Shown here one piece after another: positions 1 to 8,263 of a stretch of DNA of 64,000 nt. The stretch comes from Pseudomonas chlororaphis subsp. piscium (lineage in GTDB: Bacteria; Pseudomonadota; Gammaproteobacteria; Pseudomonadales; Pseudomonadaceae). The translations under genes and the position numbers were made by a program. The DNA lies in assembly GCF_003850345.1 (NCBI RefSeq), contig NZ_CP027707.1:5394001-5458000 (forward strand), written 5' to 3'. Each line of letters starts with the position of its first letter. The stretch's first letter is position 1. The notes beneath the pieces are model-generated. The model did not search any database, had not been told where the DNA came from, and worked only from the letters and a program-made list of their open reading frames with translations.

Positions 1-80
1 AGGGAGCCGCCACGCACCAGGGCGAGGATCAGCGACAGGTCGGGGTAGTCGAGCCGATAGTGCGTAGCTGCATTGTTCAC
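1..80 (-). CDS. LysR-family transcriptional regulator, N-terminal fragment (cut by window edge)
   Basis: Only the first 26 codons are present. From a GTG at position 80 the minus strand reads VNNAATHYRLDYPDLSLILA and continues LVRGGSL, which is the usual beginning of a LysR winged-helix domain (aromatic-D-L...L..V...GSL just before the helix-turn-helix). The gene runs off the left edge. It is divergent from the GATase-like gene at 169, so by the common LysR arrangement it may control that pair. No clear ribosome binding site precedes the GTG, and an in-frame TTG lies further upstream, so the start is uncertain. Confidence 0.55.
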   Translation of the reverse strand, partial: MNNAATHYRLDYPDLSLILALVRGGS

Positions 81-168
81 TTGGGTAAATGCCAATATTG
101 AATGCGTGAACGCCAATCTATAGTGACTGCCAGCCACCCACAAGCGCTGGCCATACCGGGAGTAGTCC

Positions 169-888
169 ATGCCGCACATCGCACGTCCACCCATCCTGCA
201 CATCGCCCTGGTAGGCGACTACGACCCTCAGGTCACCGCGCACCAAGCCATTCCCCGGGCCCTGGAAATGGCCGCCGAGGAAACCGGCCTCAAGGTGCAC
301 TACCGCTGGATGACCACCGACAGCCTGACCTGCGACGAGCCACTGCAAGAGGTCGACGGCATCTGGTGTGTGCCCGCCAGCCCCTACCGCTCGATGGACG
401 GTGCCTTGCGGGCGATCCGTTTTGCCCGCGAACAGCAGCGGCCCTTCCTCGGCACCTGCGGCGGTTTTCAGCATGCGGTGCTGGAATACGCGCGCAACGT
501 CCTGGGCTGGGCCGATGCCGAACACGGCGAAACCCATCCCGAAGCAGCACGCGCCTTGCTCACGCCGTTGACCTGCGCCTTGGTGGAGGCCACCGACAGC
601 ATTCACCTGTGCGAAGGCAGTCGCATCGCCGAAGCCTATGGCGAGCTCCAGATCAGCGAGGGTTATCGCTGTCGCTACGGGGTCAACCCGGAGTTCGCGG
701 CGCAATTGCTCCAGCACAACCTGCGCCCCAGCGGCTACGACTTGGCCGGCGACCTGCGGGCGGTGGAGCTCAGCGACCATAGGTTTTTTGTCGCCACCCT
801 GTTCCAGCCGGAACGGGCGGCGCTCAAAGGCGTCGTGCCGCCCCTGGTCAGCGCCCTGCTCGCCGCTTGCCTGGAGCGTCACCCATGA
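169..888 (+). CDS. Stand-alone GATase-like protein related to the CTP synthase C-terminal domain
   Basis: The 239-residue protein resembles the class I glutamine amidotransferase domain of CTP synthase without the synthetase domain; it fits the family named CTP synthase C-terminal region-related (seleno)protein. The nucleophile elbow LGTCGGFQ puts a Cys at residue 97. The expected HPE at the end of the fold reads FQPE (residues 212-215), so the catalytic His is replaced by Gln and normal glutaminase activity is doubtful. The N-terminal segment (HIALVGDYDP) matches the start of this domain. GGGAG stands before the ATG. The next gene overlaps by ATGA, so the two are probably translated together. 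The substrate is unknown. Confidence 0.8.
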   Translation: MPHIARPPILHIALVGDYDPQVTAHQAIPRALEMAAEETGLKVHYRWMTTDSLTCDEPLQEVDGIWCVPASPYRSMDGALRAIRFAREQQRPFLGTCGGFQHAVLEYARNVLGWADAEHGETHPEAARALLTPLTCALVEATDSIHLCEGSRIAEAYGELQISEGYRCRYGVNPEFAAQLLQHNLRPSGYDLAGDLRAVELSDHRFFVATLFQPERAALKGVVPPLVSALLAACLERHP

Positions 889-1208
889 TCGCCCGCACAC
901 CCGAGGCGCCCTATTACGCGGTGATTTTCAGCGCCCAGCGCCGCGAACCGGACCCGGCCTACGAGCAGACCGCCGAACGCATGGTCGAACTGGCGCAGCA
1001 GCAGCCGGGATTTCTCGGCATGGAGTTCGCGCGCAACGAGGAGGGCTTCGGCATCACCGTCTCCTACTGGCAGGACCAGGCCTCGATCCTCGCCTGGAAG
1101 CAGCATGCCGAACACCGCATCGCCCGCGAACGCGGGCGCAGCGACTGGTACGCGGCCTGTCATACCCGGGTGTGCAAGGTCGAACGCGCCTACCTGTTCG
1201 AACGCTGA
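885..1208 (+). CDS. Antibiotic biosynthesis monooxygenase (ABM) family protein
   Basis: A 107-residue protein with the ABM ferredoxin-like fold signature: YYAVIFSAQR at the start, then a helix with ERMVELAQQQPGFLG, then the strand GFGITVSYWQD and the helix ILAWKQHAEH. Family members act as small cofactor-free or haem-degrading monooxygenases, and many have unknown substrates. The start is the ATG that overlaps the stop codon of the preceding GATase-like gene (ATGA); an upstream in-frame TTG would lie inside that gene and is less likely. Overlap implies a two-gene unit. No metal- or haem-binding residue can be assigned with certainty. Confidence 0.85.
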   Translation: MIARTPEAPYYAVIFSAQRREPDPAYEQTAERMVELAQQQPGFLGMEFARNEEGFGITVSYWQDQASILAWKQHAEHRIARERGRSDWYAACHTRVCKVERAYLFER

Positions 1209-1265
1209 TACCTCATCGCGAGCCCGCCCGCGATGACCTCGGCCCAGCCAAGCGTGACGCCTGGA

Positions 1266-1598
1266 CTATTGCGCCGCCGGCACCCGATTGCGCACCGCCG
1301 AAATCTCCGGCAGGTCGGTGCGGCGCATGTACACACGCAAGGGTTCGCTGATGTTGATGCGCTCGTCGATGTTCTGCTCCAGCAGCAACTGGATCAGCTC
1401 GCGCTTGAGCACCATGACCTGGCCCTCGGCGGTGGCCCAGACGAATTCGCTGGCGGGGGTGATGGCGTCGTCGGCGACGTCCATGCCGAAGGAATCTTCG
1501 CTGAAGCGCACGATGTGCTGGCCGCTCTTGCGGTTGAAACCGACAAAACCCTTGAGCTGGTCGGCGGCCTGGCAGATGAGTTCGGATGTGATGCGCAT
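1266..1598 (-). CDS. DUF2025 family protein
   Basis: A 110-residue protein, MRITSELICQAADQLKGFVG onward, of the small Pseudomonas family DUF2025. No catalytic motif, signal peptide or membrane segment is visible; the sequence alternates short helices and strands (GQHIVRFSEDSFGMDV, SEFVWATAEGQVMVL). The ATG at 1598 has GAGG at good spacing; a GTG four codons upstream would put that site inside the gene. It stands alone, convergent with the ABM gene. Function unknown. Confidence 0.8.
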   Translation of the reverse strand: MRITSELICQAADQLKGFVGFNRKSGQHIVRFSEDSFGMDVADDAITPASEFVWATAEGQVMVLKRELIQLLLEQNIDERINISEPLRVYMRRTDLPEISAVRNRVPAAQ

Positions 1599-1845
1599 GG
1601 TAAACCTCACTGAGCGTCCCGAAGGACAGGTGATCGATGGTTTACACGCCAGGCAAGAGTGGAAATCTCGGGTTTCCCTCTGACGGGGAAACTTCAGGGC
1701 GCAAGCCTACTGCAAAGCACCCCACAAAAGCGTCGGAAAATTTGCCGCAGGTGCAGATTTATGTCGGTTTCGCGATAGCACAACGGCCATTCAATTGTTA
1801 AAAGGTAGTCCTTTGAAAACCGCCCTCCACGAAAGGACCTCGACC

Positions 1846-2970
1846 ATGCCTGCCACCTTCACCAAAAGCGCCCTGATGCTGAGCCTGATGCTTGGCCTGG
1901 GCCAGGCACAGGCCGCCAGCCCAAGCCCCACCGCACTGGCTGTCAGCCAAGGCATTCCACACCCCGCGGTGATCGCTCACCGGGGCGCGTCCTTCGATGC
2001 GCCGGAGTCCACCGCCGCCGCCTACAAGCTGGCCCGCGACCTGGGCGCCGACTACCTGGAAATGGACCTGCAACGCAGCAAGGACGGCGTGCTGTTCGCC
2101 CTGCATGACAACAACCTGCAGCGCACCACTGACGTCGCCAGCAAGTTTCCCGAGCGCAAGGACAGCCCGGCCAACGCCTTCACCATGGCCGAACTGAAAA
2201 CCCTCGACGCCGGCAGCTGGTTCAACCAGGCCTACCCCGACCGCGCCCGTGCGAGCTACGTCGGCCTGAAGATCCTGACCCTCGACGAAATCATCGACAT
2301 TGCCCAGAGCAACCCGCAGCACAAGCCCGGCCTGTACATCGAGACCAAGGAGCCCAAGCAGTTCCCCGGTATCGAGCACGACCTCAAGGAAAAACTCCAG
2401 GATCGCGGCTGGCTCAGCCCGGCCGGCTCCAAGCTGGCAAAAAGCGACCTGGCGGTAGGCCAGGGCAAAGGCAAGGTGGTGTTGCAGACCTTCGAGAAGA
2501 GCAGCCTGGAACTGCTGCAGAAAGAAATGCCCAAGGTGCCGAAGATCCTCCTGCTGTGGATCGGTGAAGGTGGCATGCAGCCCAAGTCTGACCTGACCTT
2601 CGCCAACAGCGGCGAGAAAGACAAGGCGGCCTACTACGCCAAGCAGGAACCCAAGGACAAGGCCGAGTTCGAACAGTGGGTCAGCTACGCCAAGGCCCAG
2701 GGCGCCATCGGCACCGGTCCGTCGGCGGCACTGACCAATGGCGGCGCCCAGAGCTACTTCGACCTGGTGCAACCCTGGATGAACCAGTTCACCCACGACC
2801 AGGGCCTGCTGGTGCACGTCTACACCATCGACGAGCCGGTGGACTTCAAGAAGGTCCTGGACTCCGGTGTCGACGGTATCTTCACCAACCGCGCCTCGGA
2901 GCTGCTCAAGTACGTCAAGCGTCCGGCCAGCGGCAGCGTGAGCCAGCTGCTCGAGGCCAACGGCTACTGA
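1846..2970 (+). CDS. glpQ: Periplasmic glycerophosphodiester phosphodiesterase
   Basis: Hydrolyses glycerophosphodiesters to glycerol 3-phosphate and an alcohol. The 374-residue protein starts at an ATG preceded by GAAAGGA; residues 1-23 form a signal peptide ending AQA, so it is secreted. The GDPD signature is complete: HRG at 45-47, E54, the metal ligands E72 and D74 in YLEMDLQRSKDG, and HD at 87-88. The middle region (residues 110-270) carries the longer insertion typical of GlpQ rather than the cytoplasmic UgpQ type. An AraC-family gene begins 10 bases after the stop and is probably cotranscribed. The 240-base upstream gap holds an AT-rich promoter-like stretch but no identified operator. 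Confidence 0.92.
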   Translation: MPATFTKSALMLSLMLGLGQAQAASPSPTALAVSQGIPHPAVIAHRGASFDAPESTAAAYKLARDLGADYLEMDLQRSKDGVLFALHDNNLQRTTDVASKFPERKDSPANAFTMAELKTLDAGSWFNQAYPDRARASYVGLKILTLDEIIDIAQSNPQHKPGLYIETKEPKQFPGIEHDLKEKLQDRGWLSPAGSKLAKSDLAVGQGKGKVVLQTFEKSSLELLQKEMPKVPKILLLWIGEGGMQPKSDLTFANSGEKDKAAYYAKQEPKDKAEFEQWVSYAKAQGAIGTGPSAALTNGGAQSYFDLVQPWMNQFTHDQGLLVHVYTIDEPVDFKKVLDSGVDGIFTNRASELLKYVKRPASGSVSQLLEANGY

Positions 2971-2980
2971 GCCGGTCGCT

Positions 2981-3661
2981 GTGCGCACGCCCGAGTGGAC
3001 AGGCCAGCTGTGGCTCGGGCGTGACTACGGACTGATCCAGGGCGAGCTGGGGCGCACCCTGCCCCACGCTCACTACGCCCATCAACTGATCCTCGCCCCC
3101 GCTGCACCGGTCACCGTCAGCCTCGATGGCCAGCCCCGCACCGCCCGCCACGTGTTTATCCCGGCCATGCAACGGCATGCCATCCTCGACGCGCCCGGGA
3201 CCCTGTTCACCCTCTACGCCGAACCGCTGACGATTGACGCCCAGGCCCTGCAAGACAGCCTGCTGGGTGTCGAGCTGACGCTGCCGGCGCTGACCGAAGC
3301 GCTGCAGCGTTGCCCGCGTCGAATCCTCCAGGACCGAAGGCTCGAAAAGGCCCTGGCCGCCCTCGACCGGCAATTGACCGGCAAGGTCTCGGCCAGTGCC
3401 CTAGCGGCCCATGCGCACCTGTCCCTGAGCCAGCTCGAACGGCTGTTCAGTGGCCAGCTCGGCTTGCCGGTGCGACGCCTGGTGCTGTGGCGGCGCCTGC
3501 GCCTGGCGATGGGCCTGGTGCTGGCGGGCCAGGCCATCACCGAGGCGGCTCATGGCGCCGGGTTTGCCGATTCAGCACACTTCTCCCGCACCCTGAAAAC
3601 CCTGTTCGGCGTCACCGCGCGCCAGGCCCTGCAACACATCGAACTGCGCCTGCTGGACTGA
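2981..3661 (+). CDS. AraC-family transcriptional regulator
   Basis: 226 residues. The N-terminal half looks like a small cupin sensor (LPHAHYAHQLILAP). The C-terminal half has the two AraC helix-turn-helix units: SASALAAHAHLSLSQLERLF and, after a linker helix, ITEAAHGAGFADSAHFSRTL followed by FGVTARQAL. The start is GTG at 2981, ten bases after glpQ, so it is likely in that operon and may control it. Its stop lies two bases from the convergent desaturase gene. The effector is unknown. Confidence 0.88.
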   Translation: MRTPEWTGQLWLGRDYGLIQGELGRTLPHAHYAHQLILAPAAPVTVSLDGQPRTARHVFIPAMQRHAILDAPGTLFTLYAEPLTIDAQALQDSLLGVELTLPALTEALQRCPRRILQDRRLEKALAALDRQLTGKVSASALAAHAHLSLSQLERLFSGQLGLPVRRLVLWRRLRLAMGLVLAGQAITEAAHGAGFADSAHFSRTLKTLFGVTARQALQHIELRLLD

Positions 3662-3662
3662 C

Positions 3663-4550
3663 TCAACGCCGCAACGGCAAAGGCACCAGCGGTTCCTCAT
3701 GCACGGCTTGCCTGCTGAAGGGGGCCAGCAACTGTCGCCAATACGCCTTGGGATAATCCGGCTGGCTGCCGATGCCCAGGTCGCCCTGGTGAATCGGGTA
3801 GGCCGAGGAATAAAACGCCGTGCCCAGCAGCCAGTCCCAGACATTGAAGAACAGGCCGAAATTCACATTGCCGGCGGTGCCGTACTTCATGTGGTGAAAA
3901 CGGTGCATCGGCGCCCAGGCAAACACCCAGCCCAGGGGACCGGGGCGCATGTCGACATTGGAGTGCTGCAACAGCAACTGGATGGCGATGGCAAACGCCA
4001 GCAGTTGCGCCACCGGCAACGGGATCCCCAAGAACAGCAGCGGCAACAACCCGGCGCTGGCTTCCAGCAACTGATGCAGCGGGTGCTTCATCAAGCCATT
4101 GAAGCCATACAAGCGCTGCACGCTGTGATGCACCGCGTGCAGGCGCCACAGCCAGGACAGCCGGTGGCTGAAGTAATGCGCCAGGGTCAGGCCGCAGTCG
4201 GCGACGACAATCGCCAGCGCCAACTGCGCCCACAACGACCAGCCACGCGGCCACAAGCCATCGAACGCCAGCAGGCTCACCAGCCCCGGCAACAGCAGCA
4301 ACCCCAGGGCGTTCAGGCTTTCATTGACCAGCGCGTGCAGCACGTCACGCAGGCGATCCTGCTGCGGGCGGTTCCAGTCCACCTCATAGGGCAACCACCA
4401 CTCCGCCAGGAAGGACACCCCGAGCGCCCCGGCGAACACCAGCAGCAACCAGCCCGGGGCCAGCCCCGGCGTGCCTATCACCCACACGCCAGCGCCGATG
4501 AAACCGGCGAAAAACGCGGGACCGTACAAGCCTTTGATCATTGCTTTCAT
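3663..4550 (-). CDS. Sterol desaturase / fatty acid hydroxylase family membrane protein
   Basis: A 295-residue integral membrane protein with the histidine clusters of the di-iron hydroxylase superfamily: HYFSH (HX3H), HAVHH (HX2HH), a further H in LMKHPLHQ, and HRFHHMKYG near the C-terminus. Hydrophobic segments occur at both ends (PAFFAGFIGAGVWVIG; QLLAFAIAIQLLLQ). Members oxidise C-H bonds of lipids or alkyl chains at the inner membrane; the substrate here is unknown. The ATG at 4550 has AGGAGAGG; the longer frame has no such site. Single gene, convergent with the araC gene. Confidence 0.88.
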   Translation of the reverse strand: MKAMIKGLYGPAFFAGFIGAGVWVIGTPGLAPGWLLLVFAGALGVSFLAEWWLPYEVDWNRPQQDRLRDVLHALVNESLNALGLLLLPGLVSLLAFDGLWPRGWSLWAQLALAIVVADCGLTLAHYFSHRLSWLWRLHAVHHSVQRLYGFNGLMKHPLHQLLEASAGLLPLLFLGIPLPVAQLLAFAIAIQLLLQHSNVDMRPGPLGWVFAWAPMHRFHHMKYGTAGNVNFGLFFNVWDWLLGTAFYSSAYPIHQGDLGIGSQPDYPKAYWRQLLAPFSRQAVHEEPLVPLPLRR

Positions 4551-4703
4551 CACTGCCTCTCCTGTTCGAGAGCACAGCTTGAAATACCCGAGGGCCACTG
4601 GAATTGAACAAACGGCGCAAAGCTTGAGCTGAATTAAGGGTGAATTAAGTTGCGCCGGCTAATCTGAGCCCACTCAAAACGAATCACCCCAAGGAAAGAT
4701 GCT

Positions 4704-5021
4704 ATGAAAACGTTGACTGCCCTGTTCGCCGCTACCGCCCTGACCCTGACCGCAGGCCTGGCCCAGGCCGACGTGCGCCCGGACCTGATCCCGGGCCTGC
4801 TCAAGGCCGGCACCATCATGGACCTGGAAAAACTCAACCAGGCAGCACTGGCCGAGCACCCTGGCACCACCGCCGCCAACATCACCGACACCGAACTGGA
4901 ACAGACCGCGGCCGGCGCGTACGTCTACCAAGTGGAGCTGCGCGACGCCAAGGGCATCGAGTGGGACGTCAATCTGGATGCCAAGACCGGCAAGGTCCTG
5001 AGCAACAAGCAAGACAAGTAA
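4704..5021 (+). CDS. Periplasmic PepSY-domain protein
   Basis: 105 residues. Signal peptide 1-22 ends AQA before DVRPD. The remainder is one PepSY domain: AAGAYVYQVELRDAKGIEWD then VNLDAKTGKVL, the motif (E/D)hxhDAxTGxVL seen across PepSY proteins. Such small proteins often sit beside two-component systems or bind protease or metal-related partners, but no such gene is adjacent here. An AAGGA site precedes the ATG and a strong terminator follows at once, so it is a single-gene unit. Confidence 0.88.
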   Translation: MKTLTALFAATALTLTAGLAQADVRPDLIPGLLKAGTIMDLEKLNQAALAEHPGTTAANITDTELEQTAAGAYVYQVELRDAKGIEWDVNLDAKTGKVLSNKQDK

Positions 5022-5032
5022 TTCTCCAGAAC

Positions 5033-5070
5033 AAAAAAGCCGCGTGACCGAAAGGCCACGCGGCTTTTTT
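5033..5070. terminator. Bidirectional rho-independent terminator
   Basis: A perfect 8-bp stem, GCCGCGTG (5039-5046) paired with CACGCGGC (5057-5064), with a run of A on its left and a run of T on its right. It therefore works for the PepSY gene on the plus strand and for the convergent chemoreceptor gene on the minus strand. Confidence 0.9.
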
Positions 5071-5092
5071 CATGCTCTGGCGCTCTGGCGCA

Positions 5093-6718
5093 TCAGGCAC
5101 TCAAGCGTGCCGTCACCTCGTTCAACTGCCCCGACAGCTCGTGCAGGTTCTGGCTGGCGCGCTCGGTGCGCTGCACGTTATCCAGGTTGGTGCTGGCGAT
5201 CGAGGTGATCTCGGTCAGGTTGCGCGAGATGTCCTCGGCCACCGAGGTCTGCTCTTCCGCCGCCGTGGCGATCTGCCGGTTCATGTCGCGGATCGCCTCG
5301 ACCGCCTCGGTGATCCGCTCCAGCATGGCGCCGGCCTGGGTCACCTGCTCGACACTCGCATCACTGCGCGCCTGGCCACTCTCGATCGCATGGGCGGCGT
5401 CCAGCGCGCCGGTCTGCACGGTCTGGATAATCTGGTTGATCTCGATGATCGATGCCGCGGTGCGCTGCGCCAGGCTGCGTACCTCGTCGGCGACCACGGC
5501 AAAACCACGCCCGGCCTCGCCGGCCCGCGCCGCCTCGATGGCCGCGTTGAGCGCCAGCAGGTTGGTCTGCTCGGCGATGCCGCGGATCACTTCCAGGACC
5601 TTGCCGATACGCCCGCTGTCGGCTTCCAGACGGCGGATCACCTCGGCGGTGTTGGCGATTTCACCGCGCATCAGGGTGATGGTGTGGATGGTGCCCTGCA
5701 TCACCTGCTCGCCCTGCTGGGCCGACTGGTCGGCGTCATCGGCGGCCCGCGCCGCATCCGCCGCATGACGCGCCACTTCCTGGGCGGTGGCGGACATTTC
5801 GTTCATCGCCGTGGCGACCTGGTCGGTGCGGTTGAACTGGTCGTTGGTGCCCTGGGACATCAGGGTGGCAATGGCATTCAGCTCGCCGCTGGCGCTGTCC
5901 AGGTCGGACCCGCTGCGCTGCAGGCGGCTGAAGGTTTCGGCGAGGAAATCACGCAAGGTGTTGGCGGCCACCGCCAGCTTGCCCAACTCGTCCTGACGGC
6001 TGCTGGCCACGGGTTCGGCAATCCGCCCACGGCTGAGTTGCGCCACGTAGTCGATCAACTGGCGGATCGGCTCCACCAGGCTGCGGTTGACCAGCCACAG
6101 GCTCAGCAGGCCGATCAGCAAACCCGAGGCCAGCATCACCAGCAGGCCGATCCACACCGTGCGCTGGGCACCGGCGCTGATGTCCCGCGACTGCTCGCTG
6201 CCCTGCTTGCGCAGCTCGCTCACCAGTTCGCTCATCTGCTCGCTGGCGGTGCGGTCCACGCCCTTGACCGCGGCGTCGCCGGCGGCCGGGTCGGCACCGG
6301 CGGCGACAAAGGCATCGCGGCCTTTCTGGTAGGCCGTGCCCAGCACCCGATGCTCTTCACGCAGGCGCTCGATGCGGCCCTTGAGGGTCGCGTCTATACC
6401 CGACTCCGCCGCCAGCTGGCCCAGAATGCCCTGCACATCGCGCTGGCGATCCTCGAACTGCTGCCAGTACTTGTTCAGGTCGGCGCTCTGCTTGCCACGC
6501 AGCAACACGTTCTTCCATTCCTGCACCTGGACCTTGAATTGCAGGTTGGCTTCATCAATCAACTGCGAGGTGCGCAGCGGCCCCTCGATCAAGTCGCGAT
6601 AACCTTGCACGCCATTGGACAGGAAGTGGAAACACGCCAGCGCGATCAACAGCATCGCCAGCAGACTGCCGCTCAACAAAGCCAGAACTTGCGCTCTCAG
6701 GGATTTTTGCAAGGACAT
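5093..6718 (-). CDS. Methyl-accepting chemotaxis protein with four-helix periplasmic sensor
   Basis: A 541-residue transmembrane chemoreceptor. TM1 is at about residues 10-35 ([20 protein letters not shown]), followed by a ~150-residue all-helical periplasmic domain of the four-helix-bundle type, TM2 near 190-210 ([20 protein letters not shown]), a HAMP domain ([15 protein letters not shown]) and the cytoplasmic signalling hairpin with the conserved tip [20 protein letters not shown]. Start chosen at ATG 6718, giving a normal N-terminus; the long frame upstream encodes Arg/Pro-rich residues with no family match. No C-terminal CheR pentapeptide is visible. The ligand cannot be inferred. Confidence 0.92.
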   Translation of the reverse strand: MSLQKSLRAQVLALLSGSLLAMLLIALACFHFLSNGVQGYRDLIEGPLRTSQLIDEANLQFKVQVQEWKNVLLRGKQSADLNKYWQQFEDRQRDVQGILGQLAAESGIDATLKGRIERLREEHRVLGTAYQKGRDAFVAAGADPAAGDAAVKGVDRTASEQMSELVSELRKQGSEQSRDISAGAQRTVWIGLLVMLASGLLIGLLSLWLVNRSLVEPIRQLIDYVAQLSRGRIAEPVASSRQDELGKLAVAANTLRDFLAETFSRLQRSGSDLDSASGELNAIATLMSQGTNDQFNRTDQVATAMNEMSATAQEVARHAADAARAADDADQSAQQGEQVMQGTIHTITLMRGEIANTAEVIRRLEADSGRIGKVLEVIRGIAEQTNLLALNAAIEAARAGEAGRGFAVVADEVRSLAQRTAASIIEINQIIQTVQTGALDAAHAIESGQARSDASVEQVTQAGAMLERITEAVEAIRDMNRQIATAAEEQTSVAEDISRNLTEITSIASTNLDNVQRTERASQNLHELSGQLNEVTARLSA

Positions 6719-6949
6719 CGAATGAGATCTCTCAACAGGGATAGAGCACGCCCGAGGCGGGCATGGGTAGCGTGCGAACATCCCTGTCAGGCGAATCGGG
6801 GCAAGCCGGTCGCGCAGTCGTTGTATGCGTGATCGGCCTGAAAGAGGCTTTCTTGAGGGCCTCCGACAGCCGGTTATAAGCGCCGGATATTGCACTTCAA
6901 ACCGTCACAAAATCGTCATGACGGCTTGCGATGATCGGGCTCAAGTGAA

Positions 6950-6969
6950 CCTGTAAAACCGCCTACAGG
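6950..6969. promoter_or_regulatory. Short inverted repeat upstream of the zntB-like gene
   Basis: CCTGTA and TACAGG are separated by 8 bases, 23 bases upstream of the ATG at 6993. The position suits an operator or leader hairpin for the ZntB/CorA-like gene. No regulator is known; a chance hairpin is possible. Confidence 0.3.
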
Positions 6970-6992
6970 TGCCTTCCCTCCTGCGAGACTCC

Positions 6993-8015
6993 ATGAACCA
7001 CAGCATCGACCATGCCCATCGCGATTCGGATCTGTTCGGCCTGCTCTACGGCTTTGCGTTTCGCCCCGGCGAGCGGGGGCGCGAACTGGATTCGGCCAAG
7101 GCCCTGCAAGCCCTGCAACAGCCGGACGATGGTGGGGAGTTTCTCTGGCTGCACCTGAACCTGGCGCATGCCGCCTGCGAACGCTGGATGCAGACCCACC
7201 TGGCCCTGCCGGAAGAATTCTTCGAGGCCTTGCACGAAGGCTCGCGCTCGACCCGCATCGAGCATGTGGACTCGGCCCTGCTGGCGGTGGTCAACGACGT
7301 GGTGTTCAACTTCGGCAGCATGGTGTCCTCGGACATCTCCACCCTGTGGGTCTGTGTGCGCAGCCGGCTGATCGTCAGCGCGCGCCTGCAACCCTTGCAT
7401 TCGGTGGACAAGCTGCGCTCCTCGGTCAAGGCCGGCGAACGTTTCCGCTCGCCCCTGGAACTGCTGGTGCACCTGCTGCGCGACCAGGGCGAAGTGCTGA
7501 CCCAGATCGTGCGCAAGACCAGCCTCAACGTCGACCAGATCGAAGACCAGTTGCTGGCCGCGCGGATCTCCACCAACCGCGCCGAACTGGGGGCCATGCG
7601 CCGGGTGCTGGTGCGCCTGCAACGCCTGCTGGCGCTGGAGCCGGGCTCGCTGCTGCGGCTGCTCAACCGTCCGCCGCAATGGCTGCAGAAGGAGGACGTC
7701 AAGGAGCTGCGCAAGTCCACCGAGGAGTTCGCCCTGATCATCAACGACCTCACTGCCCTCGGCGAGCGGATCAAGCTGCTGCAGGAAGAGATCGCCGCCA
7801 ATATCAACGAACAGACCAACCGCACCCTGTTCACCCTGACCGTGGTCACGGTGCTGGCGCTGCCGATCAACATCATCGCCGGCTTCTTCGGCATGAACGT
7901 CGGCGGCATCCCCTTCTCCGGGGACCCGGAAGGCTTCTGGATCCTCGTCGCGCTGGTCGCCACCTTCACCGTCATCGCCGGCCGCTGGGCGTTTCGCAAG
8001 CGCCAGGATATGTAG
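6993..8015 (+). CDS. zntB: ZntB/CorA-family divalent cation transporter
   Basis: 340-residue member of the CorA superfamily. A large acidic cytoplasmic domain (about residues 1-275, with the long helix TRTLFTLTVVT leading into the membrane) precedes two C-terminal transmembrane helices; the pore signature GMN is present in FFGMNVGGIPF. The GMN-VGG-IP form and the length fit the ZntB branch, which moves Zn2+ coupled to protons, rather than the Mg2+ channel CorA, but the ion is an inference. ATG at 6993 chosen over an in-frame GTG eight codons upstream. Followed by a REP pair. Confidence 0.85.
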   Translation: MNHSIDHAHRDSDLFGLLYGFAFRPGERGRELDSAKALQALQQPDDGGEFLWLHLNLAHAACERWMQTHLALPEEFFEALHEGSRSTRIEHVDSALLAVVNDVVFNFGSMVSSDISTLWVCVRSRLIVSARLQPLHSVDKLRSSVKAGERFRSPLELLVHLLRDQGEVLTQIVRKTSLNVDQIEDQLLAARISTNRAELGAMRRVLVRLQRLLALEPGSLLRLLNRPPQWLQKEDVKELRKSTEEFALIINDLTALGERIKLLQEEIAANINEQTNRTLFTLTVVTVLALPINIIAGFFGMNVGGIPFSGDPEGFWILVALVATFTVIAGRWAFRKRQDM

Positions 8016-8028
8016 GCTGCCGCTTGTC

Positions 8029-8139
8029 GTAGGAGCGAGGTTTGCCCGCGATGGCGTCGGTGAGTACGCCCAAGGTGACAAGGCTTGAATCCGACGGAGC
8101 CCAAGGCGGCCTCATCGCGGGCAAGCCTCGCTCCTACAG
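8029..8139. repeat. REP pair (inverted REPs, BIME-like)
   Basis: GTAGGAGCGAGGTTTGCCCG at the left and its reverse complement CGGGCAAGCCTCGCTCCTAC at the right flank about 65 bases of spacer. Typical Pseudomonas REP doublet between the zntB-like gene and the phosphate transporter gene. Confidence 0.9.
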
Positions 8140-8263
8140 AAAGGGGGCTGCTTCTTGACCAGTGGTTAAAGGATTCACCCAAACACTGACCTGAGGCAGT
8201 CTCTCTGTAATATTTGGCAACGATCATGGGCGACACTCCTCCCTGCCACAGGATTGTCCGGCA

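Noticed and set aside
1209..1265. Partial REP-like sequence (CATCGCGAGCCCGCCCGCGA)
   Set aside because: It resembles the REP centre but lacks the GTAGGAGCGAGG end, so it is at most a remnant.
5072..6832. A 586-codon open frame opposite the chemoreceptor gene
   Set aside because: Composition (His/Gln/Gly/Leu-rich) reflects the reverse of the chemoreceptor codons; the minus-strand frame has a complete signalling domain.
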